Of a stretch of DNA of 6,032 bases, positions 1 to 6,032 are shown piece after piece. A program made the position numbers and the translations under genes. Every line of letters begins with the position of its first letter. Positions within the stretch are counted from its first letter, which is position 1. Source of the DNA: Candidatus Latescibacterota bacterium (GTDB taxonomy: Bacteria > Eisenbacteria > RBG-16-71-46 > SZUA-252); assembly GCA_016207265.1 (NCBI GenBank), contig JACQPZ010000051.1, positions 1 to 6,032 on the forward strand, read 5' to 3'. Below the pieces are notes generated by a model, which was not told where the DNA came from, searched no databases, and saw only the letters and a program-made list of their open reading frames with translations.

Positions 1-936
1 CTCGAGGGCGCGGGCATCTTCGAGACCGGGTCGGGCACGATCGGCGACTACGGGGAGATCGGACCGCTGGCGATCGCGAACTCGCGCGGGCTCTTCGCGT
101 ACCACACGGGGACCTCGGCGACGTTTCGCATCTCGGCGCTCGACGGGACGGCATCCGGATGGGCCGGGCACGAATCGCACCGCGCGGGGGACATCGACGG
201 TGAGGCGCTCGCCGAGCGGGCGGTCGAGAAGGCGGTCCGGTCGCGGGAGCCGCGGCGGTGGGATCCGGGGCCGTACACCGTGGTGCTCGAGCCGTCGGCG
301 GTCGCCGACCTCCTCCAAGACATGTCCTGGATCTCGTTCGGGGCGCTGCTCCTCCAGGAGGGCAGGAGCTTCCTTTCCGGGAAGCTGGGGCGGAGGGTCA
401 TGGGAGAGAACATCACGCTGCGCGACGACCCGCACCATCCGCTCCATCGCGGGAGCCCCTTCGACGCCGAGGGGATGCCGACCCAGCCCGTCACGATCAT
501 CGAGCGGGGCGTGGCGCGAAGCCCGGTCTACGACCGCCGGACGGCGGCGAAGGAAGGGCGGGAGAGCACCGGCCACGGGCTACCCGTCCCGAACACGTAC
601 GGGCCGCTCGCCCGGCACCTCGTGCTCGAGGGGGGCGAGGGATCGGTGGAGGATCTGATCGGGGGAGTCGAGCGGGGCCTCCTCGTCACCCGGGTCTGGT
701 ACACGAACGTCGTCGACCCGAAGACGGTCACCCTGACCGGCATGACCCGCGACGGCCTGTTCGCGATCGAGCGCGGGAGGATCTCGCACGCCGTCCGCAA
801 TTTTCGGTTCAACCAGAGCGTGGTGGAGATGCTGGGCGGGGTGGAGGCCATGTCTCGGGCCGAGCGCTCGGGCGGCGTGGTCTGCCCCGGGCTCAGGGTC
901 CGGAACTTCCATATGTCGAGCGTTACGGAGTTCTAG
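1..936 (+). CDS. TldD/PmbA family protein, TldE-like (5' partial)
   Basis: Frame 1 is open from the left edge to TAG at 934-936, giving the last 311 residues; the N-terminus lies outside the window. Family landmarks in order (window residues): VVLEPSAV (94-101), GRSFLSGKLG near 121-130, an acidic LRDDP (140-144), FDAEGMP (154-160), and ESTGHG (188-193). The end, CPGLRVRNFHMSS, is a typical TldD/PmbA C-terminus. TldD and TldE form a heterodimeric peptidase that degrades or trims peptides, including microcin and RiPP precursors; TldD carries the zinc motif HExxxH. Here the equivalent position after the VLEP strand reads LLQDMSWISFG (104-114), with no His or Glu zinc ligands, so this is most likely the non-catalytic TldE/PmbA-type subunit. 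TldE proteins are usually about 440-450 residues, so about 130-140 are missing upstream. A tldD partner just upstream would be expected but cannot be seen. The family call is firm; the TldE versus TldD assignment is likely. Confidence 0.9.
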   Translation, partial: LEGAGIFETGSGTIGDYGEIGPLAIANSRGLFAYHTGTSATFRISALDGTASGWAGHESHRAGDIDGEALAERAVEKAVRSREPRRWDPGPYTVVLEPSAVADLLQDMSWISFGALLLQEGRSFLSGKLGRRVMGENITLRDDPHHPLHRGSPFDAEGMPTQPVTIIERGVARSPVYDRRTAAKEGRESTGHGLPVPNTYGPLARHLVLEGGEGSVEDLIGGVERGLLVTRVWYTNVVDPKTVTLTGMTRDGLFAIERGRISHAVRNFRFNQSVVEMLGGVEAMSRAERSGGVVCPGLRVRNFHMSSVTEF

Positions 937-976
937 AAAAATTTGCTTTGCGGCGTGTTCGGGTGTGCCCTATAAT
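937..976 (+). promoter_or_regulatory. Candidate sigma70-type promoter with UP-like A/T tract
   Basis: A perfect TATAAT lies at 971-976. Seventeen bases upstream, TTGCGG (948-953) matches the -35 consensus only in its TTG. AAAAATTT (937-944) stands immediately upstream, where an UP element would lie, and it is a conspicuous A/T island in GC-rich DNA. Transcription would begin near 983 and give a leader of about 258 nt before the receptor start at 1242. The tract begins directly after the stop codon of the TldE-like gene. Seen: the hexamer and the A/T tract. Inferred: promoter activity. The weak -35 is the main caveat. Confidence 0.5.
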
Positions 977-1131
977 GCGCGCTGAGCGGTGCAGCGGACC
1001 TGGCCGCTTCGAAGCATGCCGTCCCCCCCCACCAGATCGTCATCGGGTTCCCCCTGCTCCGGATCGATTGCAGCCGTTTGGTGACGTGTCCGAACTACGC
1101 GACAGCGTCCGCAGCGGGGTGTGCCGGAACC

Positions 1132-1151
1132 TGTCAAGCGGCCGCGTGACA
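1132..1151. promoter_or_regulatory. 20-bp near-perfect palindrome, candidate operator
   Basis: TGTCA-A-GCGG / CCGC-G-TGACA: nine of ten base pairs match across the dyad, and only the A/G pair at 1137/1146 fails. It lies 10 bp upstream of the candidate -35 hexamer at 1162-1167, a position suited to a dimeric activator or to a repressor next to the promoter. The core GCGGCCGC could occur by chance in GC-rich DNA, but the flanking TGTCA/TGACA arms are not explained by composition. The binding protein is unknown. As RNA the same bases could fold into a hairpin. Confidence 0.45.
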
Positions 1152-1161
1152 ATGAATTGGC

Positions 1162-1192
1162 TTGACGGACACCCCCCAGGCTCGCGTACAGT
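1162..1192 (+). promoter_or_regulatory. Candidate proximal promoter of the receptor gene
   Basis: TTGACG (1162-1167) matches five of six -35 consensus bases. TACAGT (1187-1192) matches four of six -10 bases. The spacing of 19 bp is longer than the preferred 17, which would make the promoter weak or activator-dependent. Transcription would start near 1199 and give a leader of about 43 nt that includes the Shine-Dalgarno. The nearby palindromes at 1132-1151 and 1184-1196 support a regulated promoter, but activity is inferred. Confidence 0.4.
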
Positions 1193-1196
1193 ACGC
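1184..1196. promoter_or_regulatory. 13-bp perfect palindrome over the candidate -10
   Basis: GCGTAC-A-GTACGC is a perfect inverted repeat of six bases around a single central A. It covers the candidate -10 hexamer TACAGT at 1187-1192. A protein bound here would block polymerase, which is the classic position for a repressor. The symmetry does not extend further (C opposite C at 1183/1197). No regulator gene is in the window, and I cannot assign a family. Confidence 0.4.
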
Positions 1197-1223
1197 CGGG
1201 GTTCGAAGACAGTTCGGTCCAAG

Positions 1224-1230
1224 AAAGGAG
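1224..1230 (+). promoter_or_regulatory. Shine-Dalgarno of the receptor gene
   Basis: AAAGGAG is followed by 11 bases and then ATG at 1242. It decides the start: the same frame is open far upstream, with ATGs at 258 and 1152, but only the ATG at 1242 has this site in front and is followed at once by a basic, then hydrophobic signal peptide. Confidence 0.8.
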
Positions 1231-1241
1231 CGATCGCACGC

Positions 1242-3968
1242 ATGTCCAGCCCGACCGTTCGTCGCGGGTTCCGACCGGCCATCACGCATATCGCCGCGCT
1301 CCTCCTCCTCGCCTTCCTCTCCGCCGTCGCGGCCGCTCCGGCCGGGGCCCAGACGGGCGCCATTACCGGAAAGGTGACCGACGACAGCGGGGTCGGCGTT
1401 TCCTACGTCAGCGTGCTGCTCAAAGGAACGACCCTGGGCGCCCTCACCAACGCCGAGGGGAAGTACACGATCATCAAGGTTCCCGTCGGCACGTACACCC
1501 TGACCACGAGGCTCGTCGGTTTCGCTCCAAGCGAGAAGTCGGGTGTCCAGGTGAACGCGAACCAGACGGCGCTCGTGAACTTCCAGATCACCGAGAAGGC
1601 GGTCCAGATGAAGGTGGTCGACGTGAAGGGTGACGTCAAGCTCGCCATCCGCAAGAAGGACAGCTCCACCAAGCAGATCGTCACGGCCGAGGATCTGCGA
1701 TCGCTCCCCGTCGATAACTACAAGGACGCGATCGCCCTCAAGGCGGGGGTCATCAACCAGGGCGGAGAGCTTCACTTCCGCGGCGGTCGCGGCGACGAGG
1801 TGCTCACGATCGTGAACGGGATCGCGAGCCGCAACCCGCTCCGCGCGGAAGGAGTGGATCTCGGGCTCCTCGCGGTCTCCTCCAGCGAGCAGGTGCTCGG
1901 AGGCCTCGACGCCCAGTACGGGAACGCGCTCTCGGGCGTGATCAACCTCACGACGCGCGAGGGCGGCGACAAGTTCGGGGGCGAGATCCGCTACTTCACC
2001 GACCGCTACGGAGAGGCCGACAAGTCCTTCAACAATTTCGAGCGGCTCAGCACCGGGTTCGGCGGACCGTTCCTCTTCCCGAAGACGAACTACTACATCT
2101 CCTTCGAGGGCACCTACAGCGACACGTATCTGCGAAGCACGTCCCGCCACAAGGAGCACCGGTTCCTCGATTTCATCCGGATCGGGAACAAGCAGTCCAA
2201 CAGCGCGAAGCTCTCCGGAAAGCTGACGTTCAAGGTCAGCCCGAATCAGAAGATGAACGTCGAGGTGATCAAGAACCGGAGCCTGGCGGGCCGGTTCAAC
2301 AACCGCTGGAATCGGGAGGGATACGTCCAGGTCGTCCAGGATTCGACGGCGCCCACCGACGGGACCATCACGACGCGGTACGGAGCCTGGTCCTACTATC
2401 AGGTCGACTCGACCTACATACCCGTGAATACCGCGGACCACCTGCCCGTGGGCGAGGAGGACTACCTCCAGACCGCGCTGACGTGGAAGCACACGCTGGG
2501 AGTGGGCTCCCTCTACAACCTGCGCGTCTCGCGCCAGCAGTGGAACTCCACGAGCGACGTGCTCGACCGGCTGCCGTGGGAATACCAGCAGCAGCCCAAT
2601 CAGTACTACGACCCGCAGAACCGGCTCGACGGCCCGTACTACGTGACGAACGGGGACTACCCCTTCTTCGAGCGGAAGCGGACCGTCACCTACACGCTGA
2701 ACGGGGATTTCTCGAAGAAGATCGGCACGCACAATTTCATGATGGGCGGGGATATCAACTACAACGACCTCGGCTTCTTGAGGACGAGCTTCCCGAACGT
2801 CATCACCGGGCAGGGGCTCTACGGCGCGGACCGGGACGAGTTCCGGTTCTTCAATCCCGAGGGATCCTTCTTCGTCCAGGATCGTTGGGAGTACGAGGGG
2901 ATGGTGCTGAACGCGGGGGTGCGCTACGACAACTTCTCCGTCGGGAACCAGATCTCATCGGCGGAGGTCCTGGATCGCGTGAAGACGCAGATCAGCCCCC
3001 GGATCGGGATCGCCTATCCGATCTCGGACCGCGACGTGATGAGCTTCCACTACGGACGGCTCTTCCAGGTGCCCGACCGCCAGTTCATCTACCAGGGCCG
3101 GCTGATCTCCGCGACGGCCCGCGGGAACCCGAACCTGGAGCCCCAGACCACGATCAGCTATCAGTTGGGCGTGCAGCATTTGTTCAGCAAGGACATCTAC
3201 GGGCAGTTCGGGGTCTACTTCAAGGATATCTTCGGCCTGCTCACGACGGTGGACACGGCGATCCCGGGCTTCGCGCTCACGGTGCCGACGTATGTGAACT
3301 CGGACTATGCTTCTTCGCGCGGCCTCGAGTTCACGCTCATCAAGCGGTTCAGCCACGGCTTCTCCGGCGAGATCAACTATACCTACGGGAACGCGACGGG
3401 AACCGCCTCGGACCCGAACCGCGCGCTTCCGACGACGGGGAACCTGCGTGACCAGTTCAAGCCGACGTCCGAGCAGCCGCTCGATTGGGATCAGCGGCAC
3501 AACGTCTCCGCTACCCTGAGCCTCGGGAACGAGAAGGATTGGCGCGCCTCGTTCATCTATGTGTTCGGAACCGGGTTCCCCTTCACGCCGCACGCCCGCG
3601 AAGAGCGCCGGCAGAACCCGGATCAGGAGAATTCGAGGAGGCTGCCCTCGACGTCGACGCTCTCGATGCAGGGAGAGCGTTTCTTCCGCGCATGGGGCCA
3701 GAATCTGACGCTGTACGTGCAGGGCTCGAACCTTCTCGACGCGAGGAACGTCGGTTCGAAGGACGATCTCCAGCCGGATCTGTGGCCTCCCGGATCGATC
3801 AACCCGCAGTCGTACATCGTGTACTATACGGAGACGGGGCACGCGGGCGGGGCGTTCCTGACCCAGGACCGGGACGGAGACGGTCGCGAGGATTGGTTCC
3901 CCGTTCACGACCCGCGGGTGTTCCAGCAGGGACGCACCATCCGAGTCGGCCTCGGGGTGCAGTTCTAG
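1242..3968 (+). CDS. TonB-dependent outer-membrane receptor with carboxypeptidase-regulatory-like N-domain
   Basis: A complete protein of 908 residues. A signal peptide has basic residues at 7-11, a hydrophobic core LLLLAFLSAVAAA (20-32) and an AGA|Q cleavage site at 36/37. Residues 39-118 form a carboxypeptidase-regulatory-like beta-sandwich (GKVTDDSGVGVSYVSVLLKGT, then NAEGKYTI, PVGTYTLT and VGF). A possible TonB box is VVDVKGD (125-131). The plug domain follows from about 147 to 245, with VTAEDLRSLP, LHFRGGRGDEV (177-187), TIVNGI and YGNALSGVINLTTREGG (226 onward). The remainder is rich in alternating aromatic and polar strands of a 22-stranded barrel and ends in RTIRVGLGVQF; the last Phe fits the outer-membrane assembly signal. 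Such receptors import scarce or large substrates across the outer membrane, powered by TonB-ExbBD. The substrate is not evident. A DRDGDGRED loop (876-884) close to the C-terminus looks calcium-binding. It is probably co-transcribed with the exported protein downstream and regulated at the palindromes upstream. Length is normal for the family. Confidence 0.93.
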   Translation: MSSPTVRRGFRPAITHIAALLLLAFLSAVAAAPAGAQTGAITGKVTDDSGVGVSYVSVLLKGTTLGALTNAEGKYTIIKVPVGTYTLTTRLVGFAPSEKSGVQVNANQTALVNFQITEKAVQMKVVDVKGDVKLAIRKKDSSTKQIVTAEDLRSLPVDNYKDAIALKAGVINQGGELHFRGGRGDEVLTIVNGIASRNPLRAEGVDLGLLAVSSSEQVLGGLDAQYGNALSGVINLTTREGGDKFGGEIRYFTDRYGEADKSFNNFERLSTGFGGPFLFPKTNYYISFEGTYSDTYLRSTSRHKEHRFLDFIRIGNKQSNSAKLSGKLTFKVSPNQKMNVEVIKNRSLAGRFNNRWNREGYVQVVQDSTAPTDGTITTRYGAWSYYQVDSTYIPVNTADHLPVGEEDYLQTALTWKHTLGVGSLYNLRVSRQQWNSTSDVLDRLPWEYQQQPNQYYDPQNRLDGPYYVTNGDYPFFERKRTVTYTLNGDFSKKIGTHNFMMGGDINYNDLGFLRTSFPNVITGQGLYGADRDEFRFFNPEGSFFVQDRWEYEGMVLNAGVRYDNFSVGNQISSAEVLDRVKTQISPRIGIAYPISDRDVMSFHYGRLFQVPDRQFIYQGRLISATARGNPNLEPQTTISYQLGVQHLFSKDIYGQFGVYFKDIFGLLTTVDTAIPGFALTVPTYVNSDYASSRGLEFTLIKRFSHGFSGEINYTYGNATGTASDPNRALPTTGNLRDQFKPTSEQPLDWDQRHNVSATLSLGNEKDWRASFIYVFGTGFPFTPHAREERRQNPDQENSRRLPSTSTLSMQGERFFRAWGQNLTLYVQGSNLLDARNVGSKDDLQPDLWPPGSINPQSYIVYYTETGHAGGAFLTQDRDGDGREDWFPVHDPRVFQQGRTIRVGLGVQF

Positions 3969-4023
3969 CGGGACAAGCGGCGGGCGACCGTTGGATCACC
4001 AAAGCCGGGGGGACCAACTGCGC

Positions 4024-4030
4024 AAGGGGG
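4024..4030 (+). promoter_or_regulatory. Weak Shine-Dalgarno of the exported protein gene
   Basis: AAGGGGG stands 8 bases before ATG at 4039 and 14 before a second ATG at 4045, so the first is preferred. It is a G-run variant rather than a true GGAGG. The 70-bp gap after the receptor stop (3969-4038) shows no terminator and no clear promoter, only a short TTGG/CCAA pairing (3991-3994 with 3999-4002), so translation from a shared message is likely. Confidence 0.6.
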
Positions 4031-4038
4031 ACGATCGA

Positions 4039-6032
4039 ATGAGCATGCGACGCCGAACGGCGATCGTCATGGCGGCAACGGGTCTTTGGTTCGGCGTCTG
4101 CGCGTTCCATGAGCTGCCCCAGGATGCGCCCGACGGGGGGACTCGGAGCTTTCACAAGCTGTTCCGGCTGGACGGCAAGTTCGTCCACAACGTGGGCAGG
4201 CTCCAGCTCCAGATCACAAACTTCGGCGAGACCGGCAACCAGAACAACCCGAGCCGCACGACGGTTCCTTCCGCGGAATGGCCGGCGGGATCGGGGAACG
4301 ATCATCTGTACGCGGCGGGCCTCTGGGTCGGGGCGCTCGACCCGAGCGGGATTCCGCACGTTTCGACTGCAACCTACCAGCGGGAGTTCTCGCCCGCCAT
4401 CTTCCCTCAAGACATCTGCGTGTCCCTCCCGATCGAGCAGGTCGCGGACGTCCGCGAGTCCTACGAGGGCATCCCGGGCGGCAACCGCGTCATCTCGGCA
4501 AGCGTCGATCCCGACGACGACGGAGACGGCCTCATCGACGAGGATTTCCTGAACGGGATCGACGACGACGGCGACGGCCGGTGCGACGAGGATTACGCAG
4601 CGATCGGCCAGCAGATGCTCGCCTGCGAATACAGCGACGACGAGCCCACGACCCGCATCATCTTTCCCGAGCACGTGCCGCTCGGGGTCAAGATCCAGCA
4701 GACGAGCTACGCCTGGGCCACGCCCGGGCAGAACGACTTCGTCGGGATGGACTACAAGATCATCAACCGGAGCGGCCGCGCCCTCCGGAACGTGTTCGTG
4801 GGGATCTTCGCCGACATGGATCTCGGGAACCGCGCGATTCCCGGCTATTTCCTCGACGATCAGGCGGGGCTGATCGATTCCACGGTGAGGTACGTCGGGG
4901 CGACCGGCGATTTCGTGAAGCGGCGGATCCAGATGGGGTACATGTGGGACAACCCCGACAATCCCGCGCGGCCGCAGGACAACCAGGGAGGCGATGCCCC
5001 CGGTTATTTCGGCTGCATGTTCCTGAACCACACGACCGATCCGAGCGGGGCCATCGCGCCGCGCCGTGTCGGGATCACGGCGTTCAAGTTCTTCTCGGGA
5101 TCGGCGCCGTTCGCCGCGGGCGGGGATCCGGAGAACGACGCGCAGCGCTACCAGCTCATGTCCGATCCGCAGCTCAACCCCGATTTCGTGGGACAGGTCC
5201 TTTCGGCGCGGCCGCTCGATTACCGATTCGTCATGGCGACCGGTCCCTTCCGGTCGATTCCTCCGGATTCCTCGCTGACGATCTCGGTGGCGTGGGTGAT
5301 GGGATTGGGGCGTGGTCCCTCGTTCTCGGGCGGGACGCTGATCGACAACGCGATCCAGGCGCAGCAGGTGTTCGACGGGTTGTACACGGATTTGGACGGG
5401 AGCGCGTTGACGGGGTCGTGCGGGAAGGAGACGTGTCTTCAGAACACGCAGATCGGGGGACGTGGGTTCACGTATTCGATTCCGGAGTCGTCGTTGTGTC
5501 GGCTTCGGTTCCATCAGGACGTGGGGACGGTGCCTGGGTTCGAGGACGTGCCGGCGTGGGATCCGAACACGCCGTGTCAGAATCAGCAGGAAGGGAAGTA
5601 CGTGTGTCAGGACGCATTGGGGGGGACGATCCCGAACGGAGGAGCGCACTGCGCGTCGAAGGACACGTTGAACATCCAGATTGTGTCGCCGGCGTGCACG
5701 TATGTGGATTTTGATTGTGACGTGAACACGGGGCAGGGGGGACGGGAGCATTTGGTGAATTGGGTGGCTGCGGCGCCGTTGCCGGCGCCGTTTTACGCGG
5801 GACGGGACGGGGCCGGGGAGGTGTCGGATTTCCTTCGTGGGTATCGGACGCAGGCGGATTCGACGCGGGTGTCGGCGTGGTTTTTCCCCGGGGATCGTCG
5901 GGTGACGTTGAAGTGGAGCAATTTTGCGGAGCAGGTGCGGGACGCGCAGCGTGGGAATTTGAAGGAGTTCATCGGGTATCGGATCTATCGTGCGGCGGGG
6001 TGGAAGCGGCCGTTGGGGACGAATGCGCCGTC
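4039..6032 (+). CDS. Large exported protein with DxDxDG loops and fibronectin-III-like region (3' partial)
   Basis: Frame 1 is open from ATG 4039 to the right edge, giving 664 residues without a stop; the C-terminus is missing. The N-terminus MSMRRR followed by TAIVMAATGLWFGVCAF is a signal peptide or membrane anchor. Cys21 is preceded by FGV, which is not a proper lipobox. Residues 157-185 hold two acidic repeats, DDDGDG-LIDED and DDDGDG-RCDED, like thrombospondin-3 or EF-hand calcium loops. The middle (about 200-430) contains beta-rich segments such as FVGMDYKIINRSG and RNVFVGIFADMDLG that suggest a beta-sandwich. Eight cysteines fall in 461-560, with no CxxCH heme motif. Near the edge, VTLKWSN (622-628) and GYRIYR (646-651) match the start of a fibronectin-III-like domain. 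I do not recognise a named family. Large exported proteins of this style often end in a FlgD-like or secretion-sorting domain, which would lie outside the window. It follows the receptor by 70 bp, so a shared role at the outer membrane is inferred. Confidence 0.85.
   Translation, partial: MSMRRRTAIVMAATGLWFGVCAFHELPQDAPDGGTRSFHKLFRLDGKFVHNVGRLQLQITNFGETGNQNNPSRTTVPSAEWPAGSGNDHLYAAGLWVGALDPSGIPHVSTATYQREFSPAIFPQDICVSLPIEQVADVRESYEGIPGGNRVISASVDPDDDGDGLIDEDFLNGIDDDGDGRCDEDYAAIGQQMLACEYSDDEPTTRIIFPEHVPLGVKIQQTSYAWATPGQNDFVGMDYKIINRSGRALRNVFVGIFADMDLGNRAIPGYFLDDQAGLIDSTVRYVGATGDFVKRRIQMGYMWDNPDNPARPQDNQGGDAPGYFGCMFLNHTTDPSGAIAPRRVGITAFKFFSGSAPFAAGGDPENDAQRYQLMSDPQLNPDFVGQVLSARPLDYRFVMATGPFRSIPPDSSLTISVAWVMGLGRGPSFSGGTLIDNAIQAQQVFDGLYTDLDGSALTGSCGKETCLQNTQIGGRGFTYSIPESSLCRLRFHQDVGTVPGFEDVPAWDPNTPCQNQQEGKYVCQDALGGTIPNGGAHCASKDTLNIQIVSPACTYVDFDCDVNTGQGGREHLVNWVAAAPLPAPFYAGRDGAGEVSDFLRGYRTQADSTRVSAWFFPGDRRVTLKWSNFAEQVRDAQRGNLKEFIGYRIYRAAGWKRPLGTNAP
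5287..6032 (+). other. Segment of altered codon usage within the exported protein gene
   Basis: Without loss of frame, codon choice changes near 5287. By hand tally, Val before this point is 14 GTC, 8 GTG and 2 GTT; after it all 16 are GTG. Leu before has no TTG in about 24 codons and is mostly CTC; after it 12 of 16 are TTG and none CTC. CGC is common before and absent among about 16 Arg codons after. Thr becomes uniformly ACG. The + strand shifts from near-equal G and C to about twice as much G as C in sampled lines. Two-fold codons remain mixed C/T. The segment continues to the window edge. Confidence 0.8.

Larger units (their letters stand above)
937..1241 (+). other. Intergenic region / long leader upstream of the receptor
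   Basis: No convincing gene lies in this 305-bp gap. It holds two candidate promoters, two palindromes and the receptor's Shine-Dalgarno, listed separately. If transcribed from the promoter near 971, the leader can form a small hairpin AGCGG/CCGCT (993-997 with 1004-1008, six-base loop), overlapping an alternative CGCTG/CAGCG pairing (980-984 with 992-996). An 8-C run is at 1023-1030 and a 6-C run at 1172-1177. I do not recognise any known riboswitch, and I see no GC-rich stem followed by a T-run that would terminate the TldE-like gene. Confidence 0.6.

Noticed and set aside
1023..1030. Run of eight C as a phase-variable tract
   Set aside because: It lies outside any coding frame and outside the candidate promoter spacers, and eight Cs are unremarkable in this GC-rich context.
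1086..1172. Seven-base complementarity GTGTCCG (1086-1092) with CGGACAC (1166-1172) as a leader stem
   Set aside because: The 73-base loop and short GC-rich arms make it likely chance, and no extension of the pairing is visible.
1197..1220. tRNA-like GGTTCGAA sequence in the leader
   Set aside because: The flanking bases do not form a T-stem and no acceptor or anticodon arm is present.
258..1241. Upstream in-frame extension of the receptor, which would give a 1236-residue protein starting at 258
   Set aside because: The extra residues are Arg/Pro/Gly-rich shadow sequence over the TldE-like gene and the intergenic region. The Shine-Dalgarno and signal peptide both fix the start at 1242.
1134..2732. 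532-residue open frame on the minus strand
   Set aside because: It lies opposite the clearly coding receptor and has an Arg/Val/Glu/Leu-biased composition typical of antisense frames in GC-rich DNA, with no recognisable domain.
3969..4038. Terminator between the receptor and the exported protein
   Set aside because: Only a four-base TTGG/CCAA pairing and a long-range GTTGG/CCAAC pairing are present, with no T-run after them.
4039..4110. Lipoprotein signal at Cys21 of the exported protein
   Set aside because: The residues before Cys21 are F-G-V, lacking the small residue at -1 and the aliphatic residue at -3 of a lipobox.
4278..5714. 478-residue plus-strand frame overlapping the exported protein
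   Set aside because: It is an Arg/Gly/Ala-rich out-of-frame shadow. Frame 1 carries the signal peptide, the acidic repeats and the fibronectin-like motifs.
3799..5751. 650-residue open frame on the minus strand, with another of 317 residues at 2955-3908
   Set aside because: Both are Arg/His/Pro-rich antisense shadows of the receptor and exported protein, without start signals or domains.

Overview
The window is GC-rich (roughly 60-65% by eye) bacterial DNA with three genes, all on the + strand. An outer-membrane receptor with a signal peptide and a C-terminal Phe points to a didermic (Gram-negative-type) bacterium. The mix of a large TonB-dependent receptor with a carboxypeptidase-regulatory-like N-domain, followed by a large exported protein with DxDxDG loops and a fibronectin-III-like region, resembles poorly cultured GC-rich lineages around the FCB group (Gemmatimonadota or Eisenbacteria-like). 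That taxonomic guess is inference only.

Layout: (1) positions 1-936 hold the C-terminal 311 residues of a TldD/PmbA-family protein, most like the non-catalytic TldE/PmbA subunit. (2) Positions 937-1241 are a 305-bp intergenic region. It has an A/T tract and a perfect TATAAT right after the first stop, a near-perfect 20-bp palindrome, a second candidate promoter (TTGACG...TACAGT) whose -10 lies inside a perfect 13-bp palindrome, and a good Shine-Dalgarno. (3) Positions 1242-3968 hold a complete 908-residue TonB-dependent outer-membrane receptor. (4) After a 70-bp gap with no visible terminator, a large exported protein starts at 4039 and runs off the right edge with 664 residues visible.

Genes 2 and 3 are probably co-transcribed. 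They may form an outer-membrane uptake or surface unit: a gated barrel plus an exported partner. This is analogous in layout, but with no homology I can see, to a SusC/SusD pair. The substrate cannot be read from the sequence. The TldE-like gene looks like the end of a separate upstream unit.

No CRISPR array, mobile element, tRNA, rRNA or known defence system is visible. The most unusual signals are an abrupt change of codon choice inside the third gene near 5287, overlapping a cysteine-rich stretch, and the two palindromes arranged around the candidate receptor promoter.
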